Part shown: positions 1-6,858 of the stretch, piece after piece
Position numbering within the stretch: position 1 is the first letter of the stretch
Layout of the letters: each line of letters opens with the position of its first letter
Origin: DATARH01 sp035507475
GTDB lineage: Bacteria > Pseudomonadota > Alphaproteobacteria > ATCC43930 > CGMCC-115725
Direction: 5' to 3'
Length of the DNA stretch: 13,608 nt
NCBI GenBank assembly: GCA_035507475.1
Contig: DATJOB010000078.1
Location: forward strand, 1 to 13,608
Notes under the pieces: model-generated
Databases searched by the model: none
Seen by the model: the letters and a program-made list of their open reading frames with translations, nothing else
Told to the model about the DNA's origin: nothing
Translations under genes and position numbers: made by a program

Positions 1-57
1 CAGCACGCTGCCGCTGACGGCCGCCAAAGCCGCGGGCCAGAGCCGCGTCGCGCTCAT
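1..57 (-). CDS. Possible N-terminus of an exported protein, cut by the window edge
   Basis: Reading leftward from the ATG at 57, nineteen codons are open to the window edge and give MSATRLWPAALAAVSGSVL. This is a short basic start followed by an Ala/Val/Leu-rich stretch, the pattern of a signal peptide or first membrane helix. It would be divergent from the small membrane protein at 118. No convincing ribosome binding site lies directly upstream. The opposite strand is also open here up to a TAA at 101-103, so the strand is not certain. Nothing can be said about function. Confidence 0.35.
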   Translation of the reverse strand, partial: MSATRLWPAALAAVSGSVL

Positions 58-99
58 GGCAGCGAGCGAGCGGGAACCCCAAATCTCCCGCCACGTTTC

Positions 100-114
100 T
101 TAACCAAGGTTGAA
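100..114 (+). promoter_or_regulatory. CtrA-like motif overlapping the ribosome binding site
   Basis: TTAACCA at 100-106 continues as TTAA, seven bases, then TGAA. This is one mismatch from the TTAA-N7-TTAA site bound by the alphaproteobacterial cell-cycle regulator CtrA. It also contains the AAGGT ribosome binding site of the gene at 118. The match is short and may be chance. Confidence 0.2.
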
Positions 115-117
115 TCA

Positions 118-378
118 ATGTCGAACATGACGCTCATAGAAGTGATTGGGATCGGCGCGGCGGTCTGTCTCCTGGTGGCGCTGTGGGCGCGGCCGGTCGG
201 CATGTTCGCGATCGTCTTTGCGCTGGCGGTCGTCGGCGCGGCGATCCTCGTCAGCTGGAACGATGTTCAGGCCGTGCGGGCCAATCGCGCGGCGCGCGCC
301 GCGCTCCAGCAGGAGCAGGCGAGTTCCTCTCCCGCCGTAACGGTGCCGCCCGCAGGATATGCGCACGCCGGATCATAG
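118..378 (+). CDS. Small two-helix membrane protein, unknown function
   Basis: The predicted 86-residue protein has two hydrophobic stretches, about residues 5-24 and 28-47, separated by a short Arg-Pro turn. A polar Ala/Gln/Arg-rich tail and a low-complexity Ser/Pro C-terminus follow. The ATG at 118 is chosen because an AAGGT element at 106-110 lies seven bases upstream; the ATG at 127 is a weaker alternative. I recognise no family or catalytic motif. The stop lies only three bases from the convergent stop of the amidohydrolase gene, so the two transcripts probably overlap at their 3' ends. The Arg-rich amphipathic stretch after helix 2 (residues 53-66) could face the cytoplasm. It is probably a genuine gene because of its ribosome binding site and strongly hydrophobic composition, but the function is unknown. 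Confidence 0.6.
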   Translation: MSNMTLIEVIGIGAAVCLLVALWARPVGMFAIVFALAVVGAAILVSWNDVQAVRANRAARAALQQEQASSSPAVTVPPAGYAHAGS

Positions 379-381
379 CCG

Positions 382-1536
382 CTATTCGGCGGGCCGCTGA
401 TAGCACACGCGGCCATCGCGCAGCGTCGTCTGTACGATGAGCCGCCGCTTCGCGGTGACCGTCGCGCCGTCGCTGTCGGTCAAGTCGAAATTGCCGTCGC
501 GCAGCTCAAGGATCGCGATGTCGGCGTTGGCGCCCGTCTTCAGCGTGCCGACCGTGCCCTCGTAGCCCATGATCTTGGCCGGGCTCGCGGTCGAGCGGCG
601 GATGATCTCGTCGAGCGACAGGCCGAAATGCAGGAGCTTCGACATCGTCGTCGGCAAGTCCCAGACCGGGCCGCGCGTCGCGCTGGTGAGCGTCAGGTCG
701 GTCGAGATCGTATCCGGCAGGAAGCCTTGGTCGAGCGCCTTCTCGATCATCCGGAAATTGAAATGGTTCCGGCCATGTGCGCAGTCGAAGATGATGCCGT
801 GCCGCTGCGCCTCGACGACCTCCTTCAGCACGAACTGCTTCTCCTGGCCCATGATGCCGTTGGCTCTGCCGTGGTAGCAGTGGGTGACGATGTCGCCCGG
901 CTTCATCGGCTCGATCAGATCGGGAAGCGGGATCGGCGAATCGGTGATGTGCATCATCATCGGCACGCCGCCCGCCATGTCGGCCGCCTTGCGCGCCAGC
1001 TTGACCGGCTCGTTCGAATATTCCCATACCAGCCCCGGCCCGAAGCGCAGCTTGACGCCGATCGCCAGGTCGGGGTTCTCGCTGATCGTGCGGGCGCAGC
1101 CTTCCGGGTCGGCATAGGGGAAATGATGCAACTCGCCGGTGCCGCGCGTGCCGCCGATGATGCCGATCGCCGACAAATTGACAAAGGCCCGCACCCGCGT
1201 GCGGATCTCGCGGTCGAGCACCTGGCGCAGCCCGGCGAACCCGGCCGACCCGGCGCTACCCGCATCGCACAGCGTGGTGACGCCGCTGGCGCGGCAGAGG
1301 CCGTCAGTATGGCCGCCCATGTCATGCGCGTTGACGAAGACATGCGCATGCATGTCGACGAGGCCGGGGGTGACGTAATGGCCCTTGGCGCTCAGCGTCT
1401 GCCGCGCTTCGTTGCGCGGCAGGTTGGCGCCGACCGCGACGATCTTGCCGCCGGCGACCCCGACATCCATGCGCCCTTTGAGCCCGGCGCCGGGATCGAG
1501 CACCTCGCCGTCGGTCAGCAGCAGATCGTATTTCAT
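382..1536 (-). CDS. Amidohydrolase/deacetylase-family metallohydrolase (COG3964 type)
   Basis: This 384-residue enzyme belongs to the amidohydrolase superfamily and is probably a cytoplasmic binuclear-metal hydrolase of a small ester or amide. The HxH metal motif is HAH at residues 63-65. The likely carboxylated lysine is K162 in GVKLRFG. Further ligands are H196 (MMHITDSP), H219 (VTHCYHG) and the catalytic Asp D280 (ISTDL), with a C-terminal composite beta segment (GTLKTGANADIAIL). Proteins of this group are often misnamed dihydroorotase. From memory, a studied COG3964 member hydrolyses acetyl-(R)-mandelate, so the natural substrate here cannot be read from sequence. The ATG at 1536 is preceded by GAGGAG. 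The gene is divergent from the MFS transporter at 1740 with a 203-base gap, and a shared regulator or substrate is possible but unproven. Length fits the family, and nothing appears broken. Confidence 0.88.
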   Translation of the reverse strand: MKYDLLLTDGEVLDPGAGLKGRMDVGVAGGKIVAVGANLPRNEARQTLSAKGHYVTPGLVDMHAHVFVNAHDMGGHTDGLCRASGVTTLCDAGSAGSAGFAGLRQVLDREIRTRVRAFVNLSAIGIIGGTRGTGELHHFPYADPEGCARTISENPDLAIGVKLRFGPGLVWEYSNEPVKLARKAADMAGGVPMMMHITDSPIPLPDLIEPMKPGDIVTHCYHGRANGIMGQEKQFVLKEVVEAQRHGIIFDCAHGRNHFNFRMIEKALDQGFLPDTISTDLTLTSATRGPVWDLPTTMSKLLHFGLSLDEIIRRSTASPAKIMGYEGTVGTLKTGANADIAILELRDGNFDLTDSDGATVTAKRRLIVQTTLRDGRVCYQRPAE

Positions 1537-1584
1537 CGCGCTCCTCGCATCCTCATGGCGAGCCTAGCGAAAGCATTGGTGAAT

Positions 1585-1623
1585 GTCATTCCGTGGCGCC
1601 GCGAAACGGCGCCGTGGAACGAC
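1585..1623. repeat. Imperfect palindrome in the divergent amidohydrolase/MFS gap
   Basis: Arms 1589-1601 and 1607-1619 pair over 13 positions around a CGAAA loop. Two positions are G-U wobbles in rightward RNA and would be A-C mismatches in leftward RNA. After one mismatch (1588/1620) the stem continues with GTC/GAC at 1585-1587 and 1621-1623. The structure resembles the short dispersed extragenic palindromes common in alphaproteobacterial genomes, but no second copy is seen in this window. Confidence 0.55.
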
Positions 1624-1739
1624 AGCCGATGCTGCAAATCAGCCTCGCGCCCGGCGCGCAGATTGGGCGATTGTCCGCCGTGGCCGATCGCCATACCCTC
1701 GCCGGCCTTGCCGGAACGGGCAGGCACGGAGAGACAGGT

Positions 1740-3230
1740 TTGACCGAGACCGTCGCGCAGCAGATGCGGCCGGCCGTCATCGTCCCGCATCGCGGGCTGG
1801 TGCTCGGTGCCGCGCTGACCGCGACCTTCATGCCGGCGGTGGAAAGCTCGATCGTCGCCACCGCGATGCCGACCATTGTCGGCGAGCTCGGCGGCTTCGA
1901 TTTGTTCAGCTGGGTGTTCGCCGCCTACCTGCTGAGCATGGCGGTGATGATCCCGATCTACGGCCGGCTTGCCGACATCTACGGCCGCAAGCGGGTGTTC
2001 TTCATCGGCACCGGCATCTTCATGGTCGGCACGACGCTGTGCGGCCTGGCGACCAGCATGCCGATGCTGATCCTGTTCCGCGCGATCCAGGGCTTTGGCG
2101 GCGGCGCGGTCCAGCCGATCGCGATGACCATCCTCGGTGACATCTATACGCCGGCCGAGCGCGCCCGCATCCAGGGCTACAGCTCGAGCGTCTTCGGCAT
2201 CTCGGCGGTGACCGGCCCGGCGCTCGGCGCCTTTCTGGTGCAGCACGTCCATTGGTCGGTGGTGTTCTGGATCAACCTGCCCATCGGCATCGTCAGCATC
2301 ATCCTCTTCGCGGTGCTGCTGCCCGAGAAGATCGAGCGCCGGCCGCACCAGATCGACTATATCGGCGGCCTGTTGCTGGCGATCGGCGTCGGCGCGGTGA
2401 TGGCGGCGCTGATCCAGGCCGCCTCGCTCGGCTTGGCGACGAGCGCCCTGCTGATGGTGCTGGGCGCGCTCGCGCTGGTCGCGCTGGCGCTCTACGAGCA
2501 GCGCCTCAAGGAGCCGATGCTGCCGCTGGTGCTGTGGCGTCGGCGGGTGGTGCTGCTGTGCAACCTCGCCGGTCTCGGCGCGGCCGCGACGATGATGTCG
2601 GTCGCGGCCTTGCTGCCGGCCTATGTCCAGGGCGTGCTCGGCCGCGGCCCCGGCGTGGTCGGGGTGGTCGTCGGCGCGACCTCGGTGAGCTGGATGTTCG
2701 CCGCGTTCGCCGCCGGCCGGCTGATGATCCGCAGCTCGTACCGGGTGACCGCGGCGATCGGCGGCGCCTGCCTGGTGGCCGGCGCGGTGATGCTCACCGC
2801 GCTCGAGCCGGCGAGCACGCCGCTCTGGGCCACCGCCGCGGCGTTTGTCGTCGGCATCGGCATGGGGTTCTGCAACACCACCTTCCTCGTTGCGATCCAG
2901 GCCGATGTCGCGTTTCATCAGCGCGGCCTCGGCACCAGCTCGCAGATGTTCATGCGCATCATCGGGCAGTCGCTCGGCGCGGCGTCGTTCGGCGCGATCC
3001 TCAACCTCGGCGTCGAACGGCTGCTGCCCGGCGCCGGCGGCATGATCAACCGCATGCTCGATCCGGCGAGCCGTGCCGAGCTCGACCCGGCGACCCTGGC
3101 GCGGCTCGCCCAGGCGGTCCATGCCGCCGCGCATTACGCCTTCTGGCTGGCGGTGGCGATCGCCGCGCTCACCCTGATCGCCGGGCTTGCCTTGCCGGCG
3201 CGGCTCAGCCCGATCAGGAGCGCGGGCTGA
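1740..3230 (+). CDS. MFS multidrug efflux transporter, DHA2 (EmrB/QacA-like) family
   Basis: With a TTG start at 1740 the protein has 496 residues, the usual size for a 14-helix DHA2 proton antiporter of the inner membrane. Motif A is present as GRLADIYGRKR at residues 75-85. Motif C is seen as TGPALGAFL (about 158-166), followed by WINLPIGI typical of EmrB/QacA relatives. An ESSIVATAMPTIV motif lies in helix 1 (residues 35-47). The TTG start is preferred because GGAGAGA at 1728-1734 lies five bases upstream. Starting at the ATG at 1593 would add about 49 polar residues and translate a palindrome. Its presumed role is export of hydrophobic or toxic compounds. It is divergent from the amidohydrolase, so it might export a related compound, but no regulator gene is adjacent. 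Substrate is unknown. Confidence 0.88.
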   Translation: MTETVAQQMRPAVIVPHRGLVLGAALTATFMPAVESSIVATAMPTIVGELGGFDLFSWVFAAYLLSMAVMIPIYGRLADIYGRKRVFFIGTGIFMVGTTLCGLATSMPMLILFRAIQGFGGGAVQPIAMTILGDIYTPAERARIQGYSSSVFGISAVTGPALGAFLVQHVHWSVVFWINLPIGIVSIILFAVLLPEKIERRPHQIDYIGGLLLAIGVGAVMAALIQAASLGLATSALLMVLGALALVALALYEQRLKEPMLPLVLWRRRVVLLCNLAGLGAAATMMSVAALLPAYVQGVLGRGPGVVGVVVGATSVSWMFAAFAAGRLMIRSSYRVTAAIGGACLVAGAVMLTALEPASTPLWATAAAFVVGIGMGFCNTTFLVAIQADVAFHQRGLGTSSQMFMRIIGQSLGAASFGAILNLGVERLLPGAGGMINRMLDPASRAELDPATLARLAQAVHAAAHYAFWLAVAIAALTLIAGLALPARLSPIRSAG

Positions 3231-3305
3231 TCCGCATTGCCGATCGCCCGGCATCGGCCGGCCTATCAGCTATGCGAGGGGCAGGGGCGAGGGGCGGCGA
3301 AACAG

Positions 3306-3322
3306 CTCCCGGTCGCCGGGAG
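3306..3322. terminator. Stem-loop between convergent genes, possible terminator
   Basis: CTCCCGG (3306-3312), loop TCG, then CCGGGAG (3316-3322) form a perfect seven-base-pair stem starting seven bases beyond the stop of pdxJ. A weaker six-base-pair stem (GCCGAT/ATCGGC, 3239-3258) lies just after the MFS stop. Neither has a real T-run, so termination is inferred only from position between two convergent genes. Confidence 0.35.
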
Positions 3323-3328
3323 GGTTCA

Positions 3329-4069
3329 TCAAGAACCGGCGAGCGCCGCCTTGTAGGCGCTGACCGCCGACTGCCAGCCCATCTTCAGCGCATCCGCGGT
3401 CAGCTCGTGGCCGATCGACGCCTCGGCGAGGTTGGGCAGCGCCGCTACCAGGTCGGGCAGGTTGGCGAGATTGAGGTCGTGCCCGGCATTGACTACCAGC
3501 CCGCAGTCCGCCGCCCGCGCCGCGGTCTCGGCACAGGCCGCGCGCATCCTCGCCGCGTCGCCGTGGCGGAACGCGTCGGCATAGCTGCCGGTATAGATCT
3601 CGACCCCGTCGGCGCCGGTGCCGGGCACCCGCTCGACCACCGCCGGGTCGGGATCGATGAAGAGGATCACCCGCGAGCCCATCTGCTTCAGCCGCGCCAC
3701 CGCCTCGCTGACGAGCGGCGTGTCGCGGTTGTCGAGCCGCCAGCCCTCCTCCGAGGTCAGGACGCCCGGCCCGTCCGGCACCAGCGTGCACTGCTCCGGC
3801 CGCACCTCGGCGACGATCTGGTAATAGCGCGGGTCGGGATAACCCTCGACATTGAGCTCGCAGGCCGGCCGCCACGGCAGCATCAGCACCGCCAGCTCGG
3901 CCACGTCGCTGCCGCGGATGTGCCGCTCGTCGGGCCGCGGATGGACGGTGATGCCCTGCGCCCCGGCCTCGTAGGCGAGCCGCGCGAAGTCGAGCACGTC
4001 GGGCACGCCGGTGCGCCGCGAATTGCGCAGCAGCGCGATCTTGTTGAGGTTGACGCTCAGCCTGGCCAT
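3329..4069 (-). CDS. pdxJ: Pyridoxine 5'-phosphate synthase, Bacteroidetes-type variant
   Basis: PdxJ condenses 1-deoxyxylulose 5-phosphate with 3-amino-2-oxopropyl phosphate to make pyridoxine 5'-phosphate, the last step of DXP-dependent vitamin B6 synthesis. The 246-residue length and TIM-barrel landmarks fit: VHPRPDERHI (residues 42-51, catalytic-type H43 and R45), E71 in ELNVEG, LVPDGPGVLTS (96-106), LFIDPDP (136-142), NAGHDLN (194-200, H197) and SIGHEL (218-223). The first strand reads SVNLNKIALLRN instead of the proteobacterial GVNIDHVATLRQ, so the usual Asp-His pair is Asn-Lys. The NKI..LRN and HPRPDERHIR segments match what I recall of Bacteroidetes PdxJ. It is not next to acpS, its common proteobacterial neighbour. 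The ATG at 4069 is preceded by AGGATAGG. It is divergent from the operon starting at 4220. Confidence 0.88.
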   Translation of the reverse strand: MARLSVNLNKIALLRNSRRTGVPDVLDFARLAYEAGAQGITVHPRPDERHIRGSDVAELAVLMLPWRPACELNVEGYPDPRYYQIVAEVRPEQCTLVPDGPGVLTSEEGWRLDNRDTPLVSEAVARLKQMGSRVILFIDPDPAVVERVPGTGADGVEIYTGSYADAFRHGDAARMRAACAETAARAADCGLVVNAGHDLNLANLPDLVAALPNLAEASIGHELTADALKMGWQSAVSAYKAALAGS

Positions 4070-4096
4070 CGCCCTATCCTAGTTTCCCGGAGGTGA

Positions 4097-4170
4097 CGGT
4101 ACCAGTCCGCTCCCCGCCCCGCCGGCCCGCGCGAGTATGCTGGTCGGGGGTGGGGAGCGAACCGGTGCCG
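4097..4170. repeat. Long imperfect hairpin in the pdxJ/NHL divergent promoter region
   Basis: Positions 4097-4120 pair with 4147-4170 with only two mismatches (4104/4163 and 4107/4160) and two G-U wobbles. The core CGCTCCCC/GGGGAGCG is perfect. The 26-base loop contains TATGCT (4136-4141), a possible -10-like element. The feature could be an operator, a dispersed extragenic palindrome or a transcribed leader hairpin for the rightward operon; the sequence does not decide between these. Confidence 0.55.
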
Positions 4171-4219
4171 GAGGCGGGGCGGATGGCCCTCGCCTCACCT
4201 GATAAACGGAGGAAACGCC

Positions 4220-5191
4220 ATGTCGGTCGTGCTGGGCAGCGAGGGGTTCCGCTACCGGGTCGAGGACGGCTGGGCCAAGCTGCCGCCGGGCATGGAGTTC
4301 GACGCCGACGTCGCCGCGGTCGGCGTCGACAAGCACGACAACGTCTATGCCTTCAACCGCGGCAAGCATCCGATGTGCGTCTTCGACCGCGACGGCAATC
4401 TGCTGCGCAGCTGGGGCGAAGGCGTCTTTGCCCGGCCGCACGGCGTCTTCATGGCGCCCGACGACACGATCTGGCTGACCGATGACGGCGACCACACGGT
4501 CCGCCAATGCACGCTCGACGGCAAGGTGCTGCTGACCCTCGGCGTGCCGGGGAAGCCAGCGCCCTACATGTCGGGCGAGCCGTTCCACCGCTGCACCCAC
4601 ACCGCGCTGTCGCCGCAATGCGACCATGTCTACGTCTCCGACGGCTACGGCAATTCGCGCGTCCACAAATACACCGCCGACGGTCGGCTGGTGATGTCGT
4701 GGGGCGAGCCCGGCACCGATCCCGGCCAGTTCAACATCGCGCACAACATCTGCTGCGACCCGGACGGCTATGTTTTCGTCGCCGACCGCGAGAACCACCG
4801 CGTCCAGGTGTTCGACGGCAACGGCCGATATGCCGGCCAGTGGAACAACATGCACCGCCCCTCCGGCCTCTACCTCGAGCCGGGCAAGGAGGGGCGCATG
4901 TATATCGGCGAGATCGGCCCCGACATGGCGGTCAACATCGAGCTGCCGAATTGCGGCCCGCGGGTCAGCATCTATACCCATCAGGGCGAGCTGCTGGCGC
5001 GGCTCGGTCACGCCCATGCCGGGCTCGCCCCCGGCCAGTTCATCTCGCCGCACGGCATCGCGGTCGACGCTCGCGGCGACATCTATGTCGGCGAGGTCAG
5101 CTACACCAACTGGGGGCGCCGCGTGCGCGCCAGGGGCGAGCAACTTCCCCCCGGCCTGCGCAGCCTGCAAAAGCTGGTGAAGGTGGATTAG
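4220..5191 (+). CDS. NHL-repeat beta-propeller protein, amidating-lyase-like
   Basis: The 323-residue protein consists of repeated NHL-type blades. Examples are VYAFNRG..VCVFD-like strands at about 38-66, VYVSDGYGNSRVHKYTADG (137-155), VFVADRENHRVQVFDGNG (185-202), and a last blade from GQFISPHGIAVDARGDIYVGE (272-292). Histidines at H74 (ARPHGV), H127 (CTHTAL), H175 (IAHNI) and H278 (SPHGI) recur at equivalent blade positions. This resembles the peptidyl-alpha-hydroxyglycine alpha-amidating lyase propeller, in which His residues bind metal. No signal peptide is visible, so a cytoplasmic location is likely. GGAGG at 4208-4212 precedes the ATG. It is first in the four-gene run with the cyclase-family protein, cupin and symporter. 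It might be a lyase, a lactonase-like enzyme or a binding scaffold, and its activity is not established. Confidence 0.82.
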   Translation: MSVVLGSEGFRYRVEDGWAKLPPGMEFDADVAAVGVDKHDNVYAFNRGKHPMCVFDRDGNLLRSWGEGVFARPHGVFMAPDDTIWLTDDGDHTVRQCTLDGKVLLTLGVPGKPAPYMSGEPFHRCTHTALSPQCDHVYVSDGYGNSRVHKYTADGRLVMSWGEPGTDPGQFNIAHNICCDPDGYVFVADRENHRVQVFDGNGRYAGQWNNMHRPSGLYLEPGKEGRMYIGEIGPDMAVNIELPNCGPRVSIYTHQGELLARLGHAHAGLAPGQFISPHGIAVDARGDIYVGEVSYTNWGRRVRARGEQLPPGLRSLQKLVKVD

Positions 5192-5230
5192 CTCAAGAAA
5201 TCCGCTGATCCCGCAGAGGAGGGACCGATC

Positions 5231-6283
5231 ATGGAAAATCCGCGCTGGAAGCGCCGCCCGCCGGGCTCGACCTGGGGCGATTGGGGGCCGGACGATCAGC
5301 TCGGCCGGCTCAACCTCCTGACCGCGGACAAGGTCAAGGCCGGCGTCGCCGAGGTCAGCGAGGGCAAGACCTTCTGCCTGTCCTTGCCGCTCGACTACCC
5401 CGGCGGCACCGTGGTGAACCCGCGTCGCCACCCGCCGCGGCTGATCGCCAACCAGCGGCAGGGCATGCCCTACATCGCCTACCCGCTCGCCCGCGAGAAC
5501 CCGCAATTCCTCGACGTCATCTGCGACGACGTGGTCGAGATGACACTGCAATATTCGACGCAGTGGGACAGCCTCGCGCATGTCGGCCAGCTGTTCGACG
5601 CCGACGGCGACGGCAAGCCGGAGATCGTCTTCTACAACGGCTTCCGCGCGGGCGAGCACATCATCGGGCCGGTCGACTATCGCGACGGCGGCGCGGTCGA
5701 GCGCGGCGAGCATGTCGGCGCGCTGGCGCTGGGGATCGAGAATCTCGCGGCGCACCCGGTGCAGGGGCGCGGCGTGATGATCGACCTCGAGGCGCATTGC
5801 GGCCGCGGCGAGGAATTCGTCGGCTATGACCGGCTGATGCGGATCATGGAGGCCGACAAGGTCGCGGTCGAGGAGGGCGACCTCGTCTGCTTCCGCACCG
5901 GCTACGACCGGGTCATCCTCGACATGAACAAGAAGCCCGACGCGGCGACGCTCGCCGCCAATCCCGGCGCCGGGCTCGACGGCCGCGACGAGCGGCTCCT
6001 CAACTGGATCACCCGATCGGGGGTGGTGGCGCTGATCTCGGACAACCGCGCGGTCGAGCAGATGCCGTCGCGGCCATGCGAGGGCGAGGATCTCTGCGCT
6101 TCGCTGCCGCTGCACGCGCATTGCCTCTTCAAGCTCGGCGTCTATCTCGGCGAAATCTGGTATCTCTCCGAGCTCGCCGACTGGCTGCGCGCCAACGGCC
6201 GCAGCCGCTTCCTGTTGACCGCCCCGCCGCTCAGGCTGCCGGGCGCGGTCGGCTCGCCGGCCAACGCGGTCGCGACGGTTTGA
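5231..6283 (+). CDS. Cyclase-family (kynurenine-formamidase-like) protein, long form with altered metal motif
   Basis: This 350-residue protein is a long member of the Cyclase family (PF04199), whose known members are metal-dependent hydrolases such as bacterial kynurenine formamidase. The family signature HxGTHxDxxxH appears as QYSTQWDSLAH at residues 107-117. D113 and H117 are kept, but both leading metal-binding histidines are glutamine. Other family landmarks include VMIDL (182-186), GDLVCFRTGY (216-225) and PLHAHCLFKLGVYLGE (293-308) with H294, H296 and E308. It starts at an ATG with GAGGAGGG at 5216-5223, 39 bases after the NHL gene, and ends 11 bases before the cupin gene. I infer a cytoplasmic hydrolase of the pathway encoded by this operon. 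The substrate is unknown, and the metal site may differ from that of formamidases. Confidence 0.85.
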   Translation: MENPRWKRRPPGSTWGDWGPDDQLGRLNLLTADKVKAGVAEVSEGKTFCLSLPLDYPGGTVVNPRRHPPRLIANQRQGMPYIAYPLARENPQFLDVICDDVVEMTLQYSTQWDSLAHVGQLFDADGDGKPEIVFYNGFRAGEHIIGPVDYRDGGAVERGEHVGALALGIENLAAHPVQGRGVMIDLEAHCGRGEEFVGYDRLMRIMEADKVAVEEGDLVCFRTGYDRVILDMNKKPDAATLAANPGAGLDGRDERLLNWITRSGVVALISDNRAVEQMPSRPCEGEDLCASLPLHAHCLFKLGVYLGEIWYLSELADWLRANGRSRFLLTAPPLRLPGAVGSPANAVATV

Positions 6284-6294
6284 CGGAGGGGAGC

Positions 6295-6858
6295 ATGTTC
6301 GATCTCGACCGGTTCATCGCCGATTGCCGCACCGCGGTCGCCGAGGACGCGAGCCACAAGGCGGTGCGCGAGGTGGTCGCCCGCGCGGTCGGCGAGCCGC
6401 AGCCGGTGCTGCGCGCGCTGGGCGAGCCGCGCGAGGCCGGCGTCAAGCTGCTGCATCGCGGCGAGGACGTCACGATCTTCAACGTGGTCTGGGCGCCGTT
6501 GATGACGATCCTGCCGCACGACCACCGCACCTGGGCGGTGATCGGCGTCTATGGCGGGCGCGAGGACAACGTCTACTGGCGCCGGCTCGGCGGCATGGCC
6601 GGGCACAGCCGCATCGAGGCGGCGGGCGCCCGCTCGCTGTCGACCGGCGACGTCGAGCCCCTGGGGCGCGACATCGTCCATTCGGTGATCAACCCGATCC
6701 CGCGGCTGACCGGCGCGATCCACGTCTATGGCGGCGATTTCGTCGCGATCGCGCGCAGCGAGTGGGACCCGGAGACGCTCGCCGAGCGGCCCTACGACCA
6801 CGAGACCAACTTCCGCTCCTTCGCCGACGCGCAGCGGCGCTTCGAGGCCGCGGCATGA
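6295..6858 (+). CDS. Cysteine-dioxygenase-like cupin (predicted thiol dioxygenase, COG5553 type)
   Basis: Starting at the ATG at 6295, preceded by GGAGGGGA (6285-6292), the product has 187 residues. It has the cupin signature of thiol dioxygenases. PHDHRTWAVIGVYGG at 74-88 supplies H75 and H77, H129 lies in GRDIVHSV, and H143-x-Y145 lies in AIHVYGGD. These correspond in order to the three-His iron site and the H-x-Y second-shell pair of cysteine dioxygenase. Known relatives add O2 to a thiol such as cysteine or 3-mercaptopropionate to give a sulfinic acid. Whether this branch uses a thiol is untested. The stop overlaps the start of the symporter gene (ATGA), which implies translational coupling. 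A start further left at 6076 would run through the cyclase gene and is rejected. Confidence 0.82.
   Translation: MFDLDRFIADCRTAVAEDASHKAVREVVARAVGEPQPVLRALGEPREAGVKLLHRGEDVTIFNVVWAPLMTILPHDHRTWAVIGVYGGREDNVYWRRLGGMAGHSRIEAAGARSLSTGDVEPLGRDIVHSVINPIPRLTGAIHVYGGDFVAIARSEWDPETLAERPYDHETNFRSFADAQRRFEAAA

Noticed and set aside
2..103. Plus-strand frame ending at TAA 101-103, possibly the tail of an upstream gene
   Set aside because: Only about 33 codons with no recognisable motif; the minus-strand signal-peptide-like start in the same bases is slightly more convincing, but neither is certain.
1593..1739. Upstream extension of the MFS gene to an earlier ATG
   Set aside because: It would translate the palindrome and add a polar leader, while the TTG at 1740 has a good ribosome binding site.
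628..1743. Long plus-strand open frame across the amidohydrolase gene
   Set aside because: Arg/Ala/Asp-rich product without motifs; the minus-strand amidohydrolase has all its metal ligands.
1533..3254. Open frame of over 570 codons on the minus strand across the MFS gene
   Set aside because: Its product is low-complexity Arg/His/Gln/Asp-rich and directly opposite a well-supported transporter; it is a GC-driven shadow.
4079..6121. Open frame of 680 codons on the minus strand across the NHL and cyclase genes
   Set aside because: The product shows no family motif and lies opposite two clear genes; it is a compositional shadow.
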